Assembly (NCBI RefSeq): GCF_012911935.1
Contig: NZ_JAAXLA010000062.1
Location: 1 to 42,871, forward strand
Source of the DNA: Pseudonocardia acidicola
GTDB taxonomy: Bacteria; Actinomycetota; Actinomycetes; Mycobacteriales; Pseudonocardiaceae
Length of the DNA stretch: 42,871 nucleotides
Direction: 5' to 3'
Positions 7,738 to 15,400 of this stretch are shown here, in pieces. Under the pieces are notes generated by a model. It had not been told where the DNA came from. It worked only from the letters and a program-made list of their open reading frames with translations, and searched no databases. Numbering within the stretch: position 1 is the first letter of the stretch; the number at the start of each line of letters is the position of its first letter. Both the position numbers and the translations under genes were made by a program.

Positions 7738-8259
7738 TCAGGTAGCGGGATTCGGCCCCATGGCCAGCTTCGCCAGCAGCTCACGGGCCTTCTCGGCGTT
7801 GCGCGGCTGGCACAGCACGTCATAGCGGCCCGCCACCATCTGACTGGCGGAGGTGAAGTCGCGCCGGCCGCGGGTCGCCCCGTAGCCGACCGCGGCGAAG
7901 ATCAGCCCGAAGAGCAGACCGCTGGCCAGGCCGACCAGGATGGGCCCCAGCGGATTGTTGCCCGAGCTGAACAGGCTCAGCAGCAGACCGACGAACAGAC
8001 CGAACCAGGCGCCCGAGGCGGCCCCGGACACCAGCACCCGACCCCAGGTCAGGCGGCCGATGACGCGCTCGACGAGCATCAGGTCGACTCCGACGATCGT
8101 GACGTCGCGGACCGGGAAGTCACTGTCGGCGAGGTGGTCGACGGCCCGCTGGGCCTCTGCGTAGGTGGCGTACGAGCCGACCGGCCACCCGGTCGGCGGA
8201 GTGGGCAGGTTGGGCAGCCCGGGCGCGGTTCGCGCCGGGCCACCGAACGGGGTCGTCAC
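7738..8259 (-). CDS. YflT-type general stress membrane protein
   Basis: The protein has 173 residues from a GTG at 8259, which is preceded by GAGGAG at 8-nt spacing; a longer upstream start lacks this support. The N-terminal ~25 residues are Pro/Gly rich. An alpha/beta domain follows (SYATYAEAQRAVDHLADSDFPVRDVTIVGVDL), typical of the general stress protein 17M/YflT family. Two close membrane segments come next (ASGAWFGLFVGLLLSLF and LVGLASGLLFGLIFAAV), then a basic C-terminal segment. It corresponds from memory to Rv1234, next to lpqY in M. tuberculosis. The biochemical role is unknown. Confidence 0.85.
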   Translation of the reverse strand: MTTPFGGPARTAPGLPNLPTPPTGWPVGSYATYAEAQRAVDHLADSDFPVRDVTIVGVDLMLVERVIGRLTWGRVLVSGAASGAWFGLFVGLLLSLFSSGNNPLGPILVGLASGLLFGLIFAAVGYGATRGRRDFTSASQMVAGRYDVLCQPRNAEKARELLAKLAMGPNPAT

Positions 8260-8432
8260 GGGACCGTCTCCTCGATGTCGGGACACCTGGCTGTCAGGGG
8301 CCCACATCATGTCAACGCGCGAGGTTGCCGCCCAGTGCCCGGGAACGCATCACACGTTCAGGCACGATCCTCGCCAGCTGCCGGAAAGCCACGTTCCCCC
8401 CACCTGCCGGGGGACGAAAGGCAGGACCGCGT

Positions 8433-8450
8433 GTGCCGATCCGGCGGCAC
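8433..8450 (-). terminator. Possible terminator after the acyl-CoA dehydrogenase gene
   Basis: GTGCCG (8433-8438) pairs with CGGCAC (8445-8450) around a 6-nt loop, 27 nt beyond the stop at 8477. The rest of the 217-nt interval 8260-8476 shows no gene. Confidence 0.35.
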
Positions 8451-8476
8451 GCAGCCCCGCCCGGCAATTCGGTTGC

Positions 8477-9673
8477 TCAGCCCCGCAGCTTGTACTCCCG
8501 CAGCAGACCCCGGCTGATGATCGTCTTCTGGATCTCGGAGGTGCCCTCGCCGATCAGCAGGAACGGCGCCTCGCGCATGAGCCGCTCGATCTCGTACTCC
8601 TTGGAGTAGCCGTATCCACCGTGGATGCGGAACGCCTCCTGGGTCACCTCGGCGCAGTACTCCGACGCGATCAGCTTGGCCATGCCGGCCTCGACGTCGT
8701 TGCGGCTCCCCGAGTCCTTGAGCCGCGCCGCGTTGACCATCATCAGGTGCGCGGCCTCGACCTTGGTGCCCATCTCGGCCAGCTTGAACGCGATCGCCTG
8801 GTGCTCGGCGATCGGCTTGCCGAAGGTGCTGCGCTGCTGGGCGTACTCGGCCGCGAGCTCGAAGGCCCGGATCGAGATGCCGCAGGCGCGCGCGGCCACG
8901 TTGACCCGGCCGACCTCGACACCGTCCATCATCTGCGCGAAGCCGCCGCCGCGCTTGCCGCCGAGGATCTGCTCGCCGGCCACGCGGTGGCCCTTGAACA
9001 CCATCTCGGTGGTGTCGACGCCCTTGTAGCCCATCTTGTCGATCTTGCCGGGGACGATCAGCCCCGGCGCGACCTCGCCGTACCCGGTCGGCTTCTCGAC
9101 CAGGAACGTCGTCAGGTTCTGGTAGGGCTTGGACTGGCCCTCGTCGGTCCTGACCAGCACCGCGGTCAGGTTGGACGTGCCACCGTTGGTCAGCCACATC
9201 TTGGCGCCGTCGATGACCCAGTCATCGCCGTCCTGCACGGCCTTGGTCTTGATCGCGGCCACGTCGGAGCCGAGGTCGGGCTCGGACATCGAGAACGAGC
9301 CGCGGACCTCACCGGTGGCCATCCGGGGCAGGTAGCGCTGCTTCTGCTCCGCAGTGCCGTGCTGGTTGATCATGTAGGCCACGATGAAGTGGGTGTTGAT
9401 CACGCCGGAGACGCTCATCCACCCGCGCGCGATCTGCTCGACGACCAGCGCATAGGTCAGCAGCGACTCACCGAGGCCGCCGTACTCCTCGGGGATGGTG
9501 AGCCCGAACAGGCCCATCTCCTTCATCCCGTCGACGATGTCCTGCGGGTAGGTGTCGGCGTGCTCGAGCTCGTTCGCGTACGGGAGGATCTCCTTGTCCA
9601 CGAACGTCTTGACGGTGGACAGGATCTCCTGCTGGATGTCGGTCAGACCGGCGGTCTGGGCGAGCCGGGCCAT
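8477..9673 (-). CDS. Acyl-CoA dehydrogenase
   Basis: The 398-residue protein is a full-length acyl-CoA dehydrogenase. The signature SMSEPDLGSD lies in the middle domain, ending in AFRIHGGYGYSKEYEIERLMREA and GEGTSEIQ, where the Glu after Gly is the usual catalytic base position. FAD would be bound at the central beta/alpha interface. The ATG at 9673 follows AGGAGG. A CoA-ester lyase lies 45 nt upstream in the same operon. The same pairing occurs around the ethylmalonyl-CoA pathway, where the dehydrogenase is methylsuccinyl-CoA dehydrogenase, but crotonyl-CoA carboxylase/reductase, mutase and mesaconyl-CoA hydratase are not here. Branched-chain or 2-methyl acyl-CoA oxidation are alternatives. 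Confidence 0.92.
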   Translation of the reverse strand: MARLAQTAGLTDIQQEILSTVKTFVDKEILPYANELEHADTYPQDIVDGMKEMGLFGLTIPEEYGGLGESLLTYALVVEQIARGWMSVSGVINTHFIVAYMINQHGTAEQKQRYLPRMATGEVRGSFSMSEPDLGSDVAAIKTKAVQDGDDWVIDGAKMWLTNGGTSNLTAVLVRTDEGQSKPYQNLTTFLVEKPTGYGEVAPGLIVPGKIDKMGYKGVDTTEMVFKGHRVAGEQILGGKRGGGFAQMMDGVEVGRVNVAARACGISIRAFELAAEYAQQRSTFGKPIAEHQAIAFKLAEMGTKVEAAHLMMVNAARLKDSGSRNDVEAGMAKLIASEYCAEVTQEAFRIHGGYGYSKEYEIERLMREAPFLLIGEGTSEIQKTIISRGLLREYKLRG

Positions 9674-9718
9674 GGTGTTCCTCCTGGATAGGGGCGGTGC
9701 AAGCGGGACGGGCAGGCC

Positions 9719-10678
9719 TCAGGCCTCCGGCGGCGTCCACTTGTTCGTGCGCTCCATGCCGGCGGCCCGACCCTTGCCGGAGATCACCAGCGCCATCTTC
9801 CGCGAGGCCTCGTCGATCATCTCGTCGCCGATCATCGCCGCGCCACGCTTCCCGCCGGCCTCCGAGGTGTAGTACTCGTAGGCGTCGAGGATGTTCTCCG
9901 CGTGGTCGTAGTCCGACTGCAGCGGGCTGTAGGCCTCGTTGGCCGCATCGATCTGGCCGGGGTGCAGCACCCACTTGCCGTCGAAGCCCAGCGCGGCCGA
10001 GCGGCCGGCGACGCGGCGGAACCCGTCGACGTCCTTGATCTGCAGGTACGGCCCGTCGATGGCCTGCTTGTCGTGCGCGCGGGCGGCCATCAGGATGCTC
10101 ATCAGGATGTGGTGGTAGGCGTCGCCCACGTCGTATCCGGGAGGCTGCTCGCCGACGACCAGCGACTTCATGTTGATGCTGGCCATGAAGTCGGCCGGGC
10201 CGAAGATGATGGTCTCGACGCGCGGCGACGCGGTGGCGATCGCGTTGACGTTGGTCAGGCCGAGCGCGTTCTCGATCTGCGCCTCGATGCCGATCTTGCC
10301 GACCTCGTAGCCCATGGTCTTCTCGATCTGGGTGAGCAGCAGGTCGAGCGCGACGATCTGCTCGGGGGTCTGCACCTTCGGCAGCATGATCGCGTCGAGG
10401 TTGGCCCCCGCGCCCTCCACGACCTCGGTGACGTCGCGGTAGGTCCACTCGGTGGTCCAGTCGTTGACCCGGACCACGCGGATCTTGTCGCCCCAGCCGC
10501 CCTCGTTCAGGGCCGCAACGATCGTCTTGCGGGCGCCCGGCTTGGCCAGCGGCGCGCACGCGTCCTCGAGGTCCAGGAAGACCTGGTCGGCAGGCAGCGT
10601 CCGGGCCTTGTCGATGAACTTCTGACTGGATCCCGGGACCGCGAGACACGAACGGCGGGCACGGTTACGAGTACTCAC
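9719..10678 (-). CDS. HpcH/HpaI-CitE family CoA-ester lyase
   Basis: The 319-residue TIM-barrel lyase begins at the GTG at 10678, preceded by GAGGAG at 7-nt spacing. Key segments are RSCLAVPGSSQKFIDKA at the N-terminus, FLDLEDACAP with the metal-facing acid, IGIEAQIEN with a second acid, and IIFGPADFMAS. The C-terminal lid contains GKWVLHPGQI. Enzymes of this group cleave or form malyl-CoA, beta-methylmalyl-CoA or citramalyl-CoA using Mg2+. It is co-transcribed with the downstream acyl-CoA dehydrogenase, which supports a role in C4/C5 acyl-CoA turnover such as beta-methylmalyl-CoA cleavage. The exact substrate cannot be read from the sequence. Confidence 0.9.
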   Translation of the reverse strand: MSTRNRARRSCLAVPGSSQKFIDKARTLPADQVFLDLEDACAPLAKPGARKTIVAALNEGGWGDKIRVVRVNDWTTEWTYRDVTEVVEGAGANLDAIMLPKVQTPEQIVALDLLLTQIEKTMGYEVGKIGIEAQIENALGLTNVNAIATASPRVETIIFGPADFMASINMKSLVVGEQPPGYDVGDAYHHILMSILMAARAHDKQAIDGPYLQIKDVDGFRRVAGRSAALGFDGKWVLHPGQIDAANEAYSPLQSDYDHAENILDAYEYYTSEAGGKRGAAMIGDEMIDEASRKMALVISGKGRAAGMERTNKWTPPEA

Positions 10679-10798
10679 AAGCGGACTCCTCGTCGAGGTC
10701 GGCGCGGGTTGGAAAGATGCTGGCACGTTCCCGCCCCCGCAGCGCGGTTGGGTGATTGGTTTCTCACCCAGCCGAGGTGAGCGGTTGTTACCGACGGG

Positions 10799-11710
10799 TC
10801 ACTTGCGCTGTGCGCGGTGACCCCCGCGCCCCTGCTCACCACCTGGCAGCGCCACCAGCTCCCCGCCGGCCACGGCGGCCACGCCACCGCGCACCGAGGT
10901 CTGCACCGCCGCCCCGCCGCGGGCCCGCACGAGCGCCTCGAGCGTCGACGGCCGCCCGATCTCCGCACCCTGGGCGACCGTGAACGCCGATTCCCCGTCG
11001 GGGGCGAGCAGCCCGCGATCGACCAGGTAGACCCCGAGCGCGACGGCCGCCGACCCGGTCGCCGGGTCCTCGTCGACGCCCACCCCGGCGCCGAACATCC
11101 GCAGGTGCACCTGTTCGGCCGCCTGGTCGATGCTGAACACGACCAGGCCCGTGAGGTCCGCGGTGAGCGCCCGCAGCGTGATCGGGTCGGGCACGGCCCG
11201 GGCCACGGCGTCCGCCCGCACCGGCAGGAAGGCGTAGGGCACCCCGGCGGCGGCGATCCCCGGTGCCGCGGCGCCGTCCACGTCGTCGAGGTCGAGTCCC
11301 ACCGCCGCGGCCAGCGCGGCCGCGTCGAGGTCGTCGCCGACCTCCGGCGTGCCCCCGCTGACCCGGGCGCCGGCCCCGTCGACCTGCACCGGCAGCAGCC
11401 CGGCGCCGCACTCCTGCACCACCTCGCCGGTCCCGATCACCCCGTCGCGGGCGAGCACCCACGCGGTGCCGACGCTCGGGTGCCCGGCGAAGGGCAGTTC
11501 CACGGCCGGGGTGAAGATCCGCACCCGGTAGTCGGCGCCGGACCGGGTGGGCGGCAGCGGGAACGCCGTCTCGGAGAGGTGGAACTCGGCGGCGATCGCC
11601 TGGAGCGCTTCGGTCGCCAGCCCGTCGGCGCCGTGCACCACGGCCAGCGGGTTACCGGCGTACGGCCGGTCGGTGAACACGTCGACGATGTCATACCGGA
11701 GGTTCGTCAC
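10799..11710 (-). CDS. PhzF-family isomerase-like protein
   Basis: The 303-residue protein has the PhzF fold hallmarks: the N-terminal YDIVDVFTDRPYAGNPLAVV, the catalytic Glu in EFHLSETAF, FTPAVELPFAGHPSVGTAW, and DEDPATGSA at the start of the second half. Despite the name, most family members are not phenazine enzymes, and no phz genes are present, so the function is an undefined isomerase or epimerase. The GTG at 11710 lies 8 nt after a TAGGGT hexamer, so the mRNA is probably leaderless. It diverges from the MgtE_N gene and ends 120 nt from the CoA-ester lyase start. Confidence 0.88.
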   Translation of the reverse strand: MTNLRYDIVDVFTDRPYAGNPLAVVHGADGLATEALQAIAAEFHLSETAFPLPPTRSGADYRVRIFTPAVELPFAGHPSVGTAWVLARDGVIGTGEVVQECGAGLLPVQVDGAGARVSGGTPEVGDDLDAAALAAAVGLDLDDVDGAAAPGIAAAGVPYAFLPVRADAVARAVPDPITLRALTADLTGLVVFSIDQAAEQVHLRMFGAGVGVDEDPATGSAAVALGVYLVDRGLLAPDGESAFTVAQGAEIGRPSTLEALVRARGGAAVQTSVRGGVAAVAGGELVALPGGEQGRGGHRAQRK

Positions 11711-11771
11711 GTCTGATGACCCTAGGGTGACCAGCGCGGACGGCCACCTGACCCGGCTCTAGTCTGACCTC
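11711..11771. promoter_or_regulatory. Divergent leaderless promoters (PhzF / MgtE_N)
   Basis: On the minus strand TAGGGT (11724-11719) precedes the PhzF GTG by 8 nt. On the plus strand TAGTCT (11760-11765) precedes the ATG at 11772 by 6 nt. No Shine-Dalgarno sequence is present for either, so both transcripts appear leaderless. Confidence 0.55.
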
Positions 11772-13085
11772 ATGGGCGCGGCGCGGGTTTTCGTGGCACG
11801 GATGGCGGGGCTGGCCGTCTTCGGCCCCGACGGCGAGCGCATCGGCAAGGTCCGTGACGTGGTCGTCTCGTTGCGCGTCGACCCCAGCCCCCCGCGGGTG
11901 CTGGGGCTGGTCGTCGAACTGGCCACCCGCCGCCGGATCTTCGTACCCATGCTGCGCATCACCAGCATCGACCCGGGCGCGGTCACGCTGTCCACCGGTT
12001 CGGTGAGCCTGCGCCGCTTCACCCAGCGGCCCAACGAGGCGCTCGTCATCGGTCAGGTCGTCGACGCCCCGGTGCGGCTGATGGAATCAGGTGAGGACGC
12101 CGTCGTCGTCGACGCCTCGATCGAGCAGACCCGCTCCCGGGACTGGGTGGTCGGGCAGCTCGCGGTCCGCCCCCGGCGCACCCGGCTCACCCGCCGCACC
12201 CAGGTCAACGTGGTGCCCTGGAGCGCCGTCTCCGGACTCACCCTGTCCGATCGCCAGGGCACCGAGGGCCTGCTGGCGGTGTTCGAGACGATGCGCCCGG
12301 CCGACGTCGCCGCGGCGCTGTCCGAGCTGCCGATCAAGCGGCAGCACGAGGTCGTCGACGGTCTCGACGACGAGCGGCTGGCCGACGTCTTCGAGGAGAT
12401 GTCCGAGGCCGACCAGCGTGAGCTGCTCGGGCACCTGGGCTCCGAGCGGGCCGCCGACGTGCTCGAGGCGATGTCCCCCGACGACGCCGCCGACCTGCTC
12501 GGTGAGCTCCCCGCGGCCGAGTCCGACCGGCTGCTGGCGCTGATGGAGCCCGAGGAGTCGGCACCGGTCCGGCGACTGCTGCGCTACTCCGCGGACACCG
12601 CGGGCGGCCTGATGACCCCGGAGCCGATCATCCTGCGCCCGGACGCGACGGTGGCCGAGGCGCTCGCGCACATCGCCAACCCCGACATCCCGCCCGCGCT
12701 GGCCAGCATGGTCTTCGTCTGCCGGCCGCCCGCGGAGACGCCCACCGGCCGCTACCTGGGCTGCGTGCACCACCAGCGGCTGCTGCGCGAGGCGCCGTTC
12801 GAACTGGTCGCCGGCATCGTGGACAGCGAGCTGGCCCGGCTCACCCCGGAGGCCACGCTCGAGGAGATCACCCGCTACTTCGCCGCCTACAACCTGGTGG
12901 CCGGTCCCGTCGTGGACGGCGAGGACCATCTGCTCGGCGCGGTCACCGTGGACGACGTGCTGGACCACCTGTTGCCGGCCGGCTGGCGGGACGAGATGAC
13001 CGAGCCCACCGACGGCTACGTCGGCAGTGGCAGTGGCGAGAACAGGCTCGCGAGCGAGGTGGCCGGGGAGGTCGACAGTGCCTGA
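11772..13085 (+). CDS. PRC-barrel / MgtE_N / CBS protein without channel
   Basis: The 437-residue soluble protein starts with a PRC-barrel-like region (MAGLAVFGPDGERIGKVRDVVV). From ~160 to 290 it has an MgtE N-terminal superhelix (FETMRPADVAAALSELP, EEMSEADQRELLGHL, EAMSPDDAADLLGEL), then two CBS domains from ~280 to 420. There is no transmembrane part, so it is not itself a magnesium transporter despite frequent annotation as one. It corresponds from memory to Rv1232c. The downstream DUF1003 gene overlaps it by 8 nt, suggesting a two-protein membrane-associated unit that may sense Mg2+ or nucleotides. Confidence 0.88.
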   Translation: MGAARVFVARMAGLAVFGPDGERIGKVRDVVVSLRVDPSPPRVLGLVVELATRRRIFVPMLRITSIDPGAVTLSTGSVSLRRFTQRPNEALVIGQVVDAPVRLMESGEDAVVVDASIEQTRSRDWVVGQLAVRPRRTRLTRRTQVNVVPWSAVSGLTLSDRQGTEGLLAVFETMRPADVAAALSELPIKRQHEVVDGLDDERLADVFEEMSEADQRELLGHLGSERAADVLEAMSPDDAADLLGELPAAESDRLLALMEPEESAPVRRLLRYSADTAGGLMTPEPIILRPDATVAEALAHIANPDIPPALASMVFVCRPPAETPTGRYLGCVHHQRLLREAPFELVAGIVDSELARLTPEATLEEITRYFAAYNLVAGPVVDGEDHLLGAVTVDDVLDHLLPAGWRDEMTEPTDGYVGSGSGENRLASEVAGEVDSA

Positions 13086-13626
13086 GCTGTACACGAACCG
13101 CCGCCTCGACCAGCCACGGCTGGGCCGGCGCCGCCTCGAGGTCGACCCGGAGGGTTTCGCCCGGCTCTCGGAGCGGGTCGCCCGCTTCCTCGGCACCGGA
13201 CGGTTCCTGGCCATCCAGACCGTGATCGTCGTGGTCTGGATCGGCATCAACCTGGCCATGGTCCAGCTGCAGTGGGACCCGTACCCGTTCATCCTGCTCA
13301 ACCTGGCCTTTTCCACCCAGGCCGCATACGCCGCGCCGCTGATCCTGCTGGCGCAGAACCGGCAGGACGACCGCGACCGGGTCGCGCTGGAGGAGGACCG
13401 GACCCGGGCCACGCGCACCAAGGCCGACACCGAGTACCTGGCCCGCGAGCTCGCCGCGCTGCGCCTCGCCGTGGGTGAGGTGGCGACCCGCGACTACCTG
13501 CGTGGCGAGCTCGAGAAGCTCGCCGAGAAGATCACCACGGAGTCACCGGACCAGGGACAGCGTGAGACGGGCGACGGCGCCGAGCGTCCCCGCAACAACC
13601 GGGTCAGCCGGCCAGCAGGCGACTGA
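13078..13626 (+). CDS. DUF1003 membrane protein
   Basis: The protein has 182 residues from the GTG at 13078, which lies inside the end of the preceding gene (8-nt overlap) and gives the expected family start (PELYTNRRLDQPR). Two membrane segments lie at ~40-62 (FLAIQTVIVVVWIGINL) and ~70-90 (FILLNLAFSTQAAYAAPLILLA). A conserved QNRQDDRDR loop and a charged coiled-coil tail follow. The DUF1003 family has no established biochemical role. It matches Rv1231c in the same neighbourhood. Its 3' end overlaps the convergent MarR gene by 23 nt. Confidence 0.88.
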   Translation: MPELYTNRRLDQPRLGRRRLEVDPEGFARLSERVARFLGTGRFLAIQTVIVVVWIGINLAMVQLQWDPYPFILLNLAFSTQAAYAAPLILLAQNRQDDRDRVALEEDRTRATRTKADTEYLARELAALRLAVGEVATRDYLRGELEKLAEKITTESPDQGQRETGDGAERPRNNRVSRPAGD

Positions 13627-14077
13627 TCCGCTCCAGCGTGGCGAGGTCGTCGGGGTCCAGCCGGTTGACGAAGTGGCGCTGAATCCCGGACAGGTGGGTG
13701 CGAGCGGCGATGCGCAGCCGGTCCAGGCCGGCGGGGGTCAGCTCCGCGGCGACCCCGCGGCCGTCGGACTCCACCGGGCACCGGGCGACCAGCCCGGCCC
13801 GCTCCAACCGGTCGACCAGCCGGGTCACCCCGGAGCGCGACAGCAGCACCGCGTCGGCAAGTTCGGTCATCCGCAGCCGCCGCTGCGGCGCCTCCGCCAA
13901 CTGCACCAGGACGTCGTAGGCGGCCAGCGACAATCGCTGCTCGGTCACCAACTCGGCCTCGAGAATCCGGGTGATGGTGGCGTGTGCACGCAGGAACGCC
14001 CGCCACGAGGCGAGCTCCTCGCGATTCGGCCTGGCCCCCCGGTCCGTTGCTGGCCGAGCCTCCGCGATGTCCGTCAC
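13604..14077 (-). CDS. MarR-family transcriptional regulator
   Basis: The protein has 157 residues from the GTG at 14077. The winged-helix core contains LAAYDVLVQLAEAPQRRLRMTELADAVLLSRSGVTRLVDRLERAGLVARCPVESDGRGV, the typical MarR recognition helix and wing; helix 1 and helix 6 form the dimer interface. The start was chosen because TAGCAT lies 8 nt upstream and a perfect 7-bp palindrome sits between it and the start. This is a natural site for autoregulation, and mrp lies divergently beyond it. No Cys suggests an oxidation switch, and the ligand is unknown. Confidence 0.9.
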   Translation of the reverse strand: MTDIAEARPATDRGARPNREELASWRAFLRAHATITRILEAELVTEQRLSLAAYDVLVQLAEAPQRRLRMTELADAVLLSRSGVTRLVDRLERAGLVARCPVESDGRGVAAELTPAGLDRLRIAARTHLSGIQRHFVNRLDPDDLATLERISRLLAG

Positions 14078-14096
14078 GTCCGTAGATGCTACGGAC
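14078..14096 (-). promoter_or_regulatory. MarR promoter -10 overlapping a palindromic operator
   Basis: GTCCGTA (14078-14084) and TACGGAC (14090-14096) form a palindrome with a 5-nt spacer. The minus-strand hexamer TAGCAT (14091-14086) lies inside it, 8 nt from the GTG start. Binding there would block transcription. A second TAGCAT on the plus strand (14122-14127) could serve mrp. Confidence 0.55.
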
Positions 14097-14196
14097 GCAC
14101 GGGCCATTCCGCCCACGCACGTAGCATGGGCGGCGAGTCGCCGCGGCCGAATGCCGCGCACACTGACGTCGCAAGGAAGGTCCAGCGGAGAACCTG

Positions 14197-15351
14197 ATGT
14201 CCGTCATCGGAAACGCACACGCCGACACCGTGGAACAGGCCGTCCGGGCCGCGCTGGCCAAGGTGGAGGACCCGGAGATCCACAAGCCGATCACCGAACT
14301 GGGGATGGTCAAGGGCGTCGCGGTGTCCCCCGGCGGCATCGCCCACGTCGGGGTCTATCTCACGGTGGCCGGCTGCCCCATGCGCGAGACCATCACCTCG
14401 CGGGTCACCACCGCGGTCTCGGCGGTGCCCGGGGTGCGCGAGGTCCGGGTCGAGCTGGACGTGATGAGCGACGAGCAGCGCACCGAGCTGCGCCGGTCGC
14501 TGCGTGGCGACAGCGCGGAGCCCGTCATCCCGTTCGCCCAGCCGGGTTCGCTGACCCGGGTCTACTGCGTCGCGTCCGGCAAGGGCGGGGTCGGCAAGTC
14601 CTCGGTCACGGTGAACCTGGCCGCCGCGATGGCCGCCCGCGGGCTGAGCGTGGGTGTGGTCGACGCCGACATCTACGGCCACTCGGTGCCGCGCATGCTC
14701 GGCACCACCGCGCGGCCCACCAAGGTCGAGAACATGATCATGCCGCCGCAGGCGCACGACGTGAAGGTCATCTCGATCGGCATGTTCGTCGAGGGCAACA
14801 CGCCGGTGGTCTGGCGTGGCCCGATGCTGCACCGTGCGCTGCAGCAGTTCCTCTCCGACGTGTTCTGGGGCGACCTGGACGTCCTGCTGCTCGACCTGCC
14901 GCCGGGCACCGGTGACATCGCGATCTCCACCGCGCAGCTGATCCCGAACGCGGAACTGCTGGTCGTCACCACCCCGCAGCAGGCCGCCGCCGAGGTGGCC
15001 GAGCGGGCCGGCTCGATCGCACTGCAGACCCGTCAGCGCCTCGCCGGCGTCGTCGAGAACATGTCCTGGATGGAGATGCCCGACGGCTCCCGGATGGAGG
15101 TCTTCGGGTCCGGTGGCGGGCAGACCGTGGCCGATTCGCTGAGCCGGTCCCTCGGAGCGCCGGTGCCGCTGCTCGGCCAGATCCCGCTGGAGACCCGGCT
15201 ACGCGAGTGCGGCGACACGGGCACCCCGATCGTGCTGGCCGAACCGGACTCGGCGTCGGGCAAGGCGCTGCGGGCGGTGGCCGACAAGCTGTCCGCGCGC
15301 GCCCGCGGCCTGGCCGGCATGTCCCTGAACATCAGCCCGGTCCGCAAGTAG
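14197..15351 (+). CDS. mrp: Mrp/NBP35-type Fe-S cluster carrier ATPase
   Basis: The 384-residue protein has an N-terminal MIP18/DUF59 domain (1-~95, with AGCPMRETI) fused to a P-loop ATPase. The deviant Walker A GKGGVGKSS is at 128-136, the switch I region reads VDADIYGHSVPR, and the Walker B region is LLLDLPPGTGD. The ATG at 14197 follows GGAG. In ApbC/Mrp proteins a C-terminal CxxC binds the bridging cluster at the dimer interface. Here the corresponding stretch (VENMSWMEMPDGSRMEVFGSGGG) has no Cys, so cluster binding must differ or be absent. It lies between the MarR gene and the catabolic island and corresponds to Rv1229c. Confidence 0.92.
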   Translation: MSVIGNAHADTVEQAVRAALAKVEDPEIHKPITELGMVKGVAVSPGGIAHVGVYLTVAGCPMRETITSRVTTAVSAVPGVREVRVELDVMSDEQRTELRRSLRGDSAEPVIPFAQPGSLTRVYCVASGKGGVGKSSVTVNLAAAMAARGLSVGVVDADIYGHSVPRMLGTTARPTKVENMIMPPQAHDVKVISIGMFVEGNTPVVWRGPMLHRALQQFLSDVFWGDLDVLLLDLPPGTGDIAISTAQLIPNAELLVVTTPQQAAAEVAERAGSIALQTRQRLAGVVENMSWMEMPDGSRMEVFGSGGGQTVADSLSRSLGAPVPLLGQIPLETRLRECGDTGTPIVLAEPDSASGKALRAVADKLSARARGLAGMSLNISPVRK

Positions 15352-15363
15352 CCGCCACCACCG

Positions 15364-15399
15364 CCGCCCCGTTTCGTGGGTTCACGGGGGGCGGGGCGG
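15364..15399. terminator. Terminator hairpin between mrp and the aminotransferase
   Basis: CCGCCCCG (15364-15371) pairs with CGGGGCGG (15392-15399), with an inner CGTG-GGTT-CACG stem-loop. It lies exactly between two convergent stops (15351 and 15401). Confidence 0.65.
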
Positions 15400-15400
15400 G

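Noticed and set aside
10799..11710. Phenazine biosynthesis cluster
   Set aside because: Only a PhzF-fold protein is present, with no other phz genes.
11772..13085. Magnesium transporter annotation
   Set aside because: The protein has MgtE_N and CBS domains but no membrane channel part.
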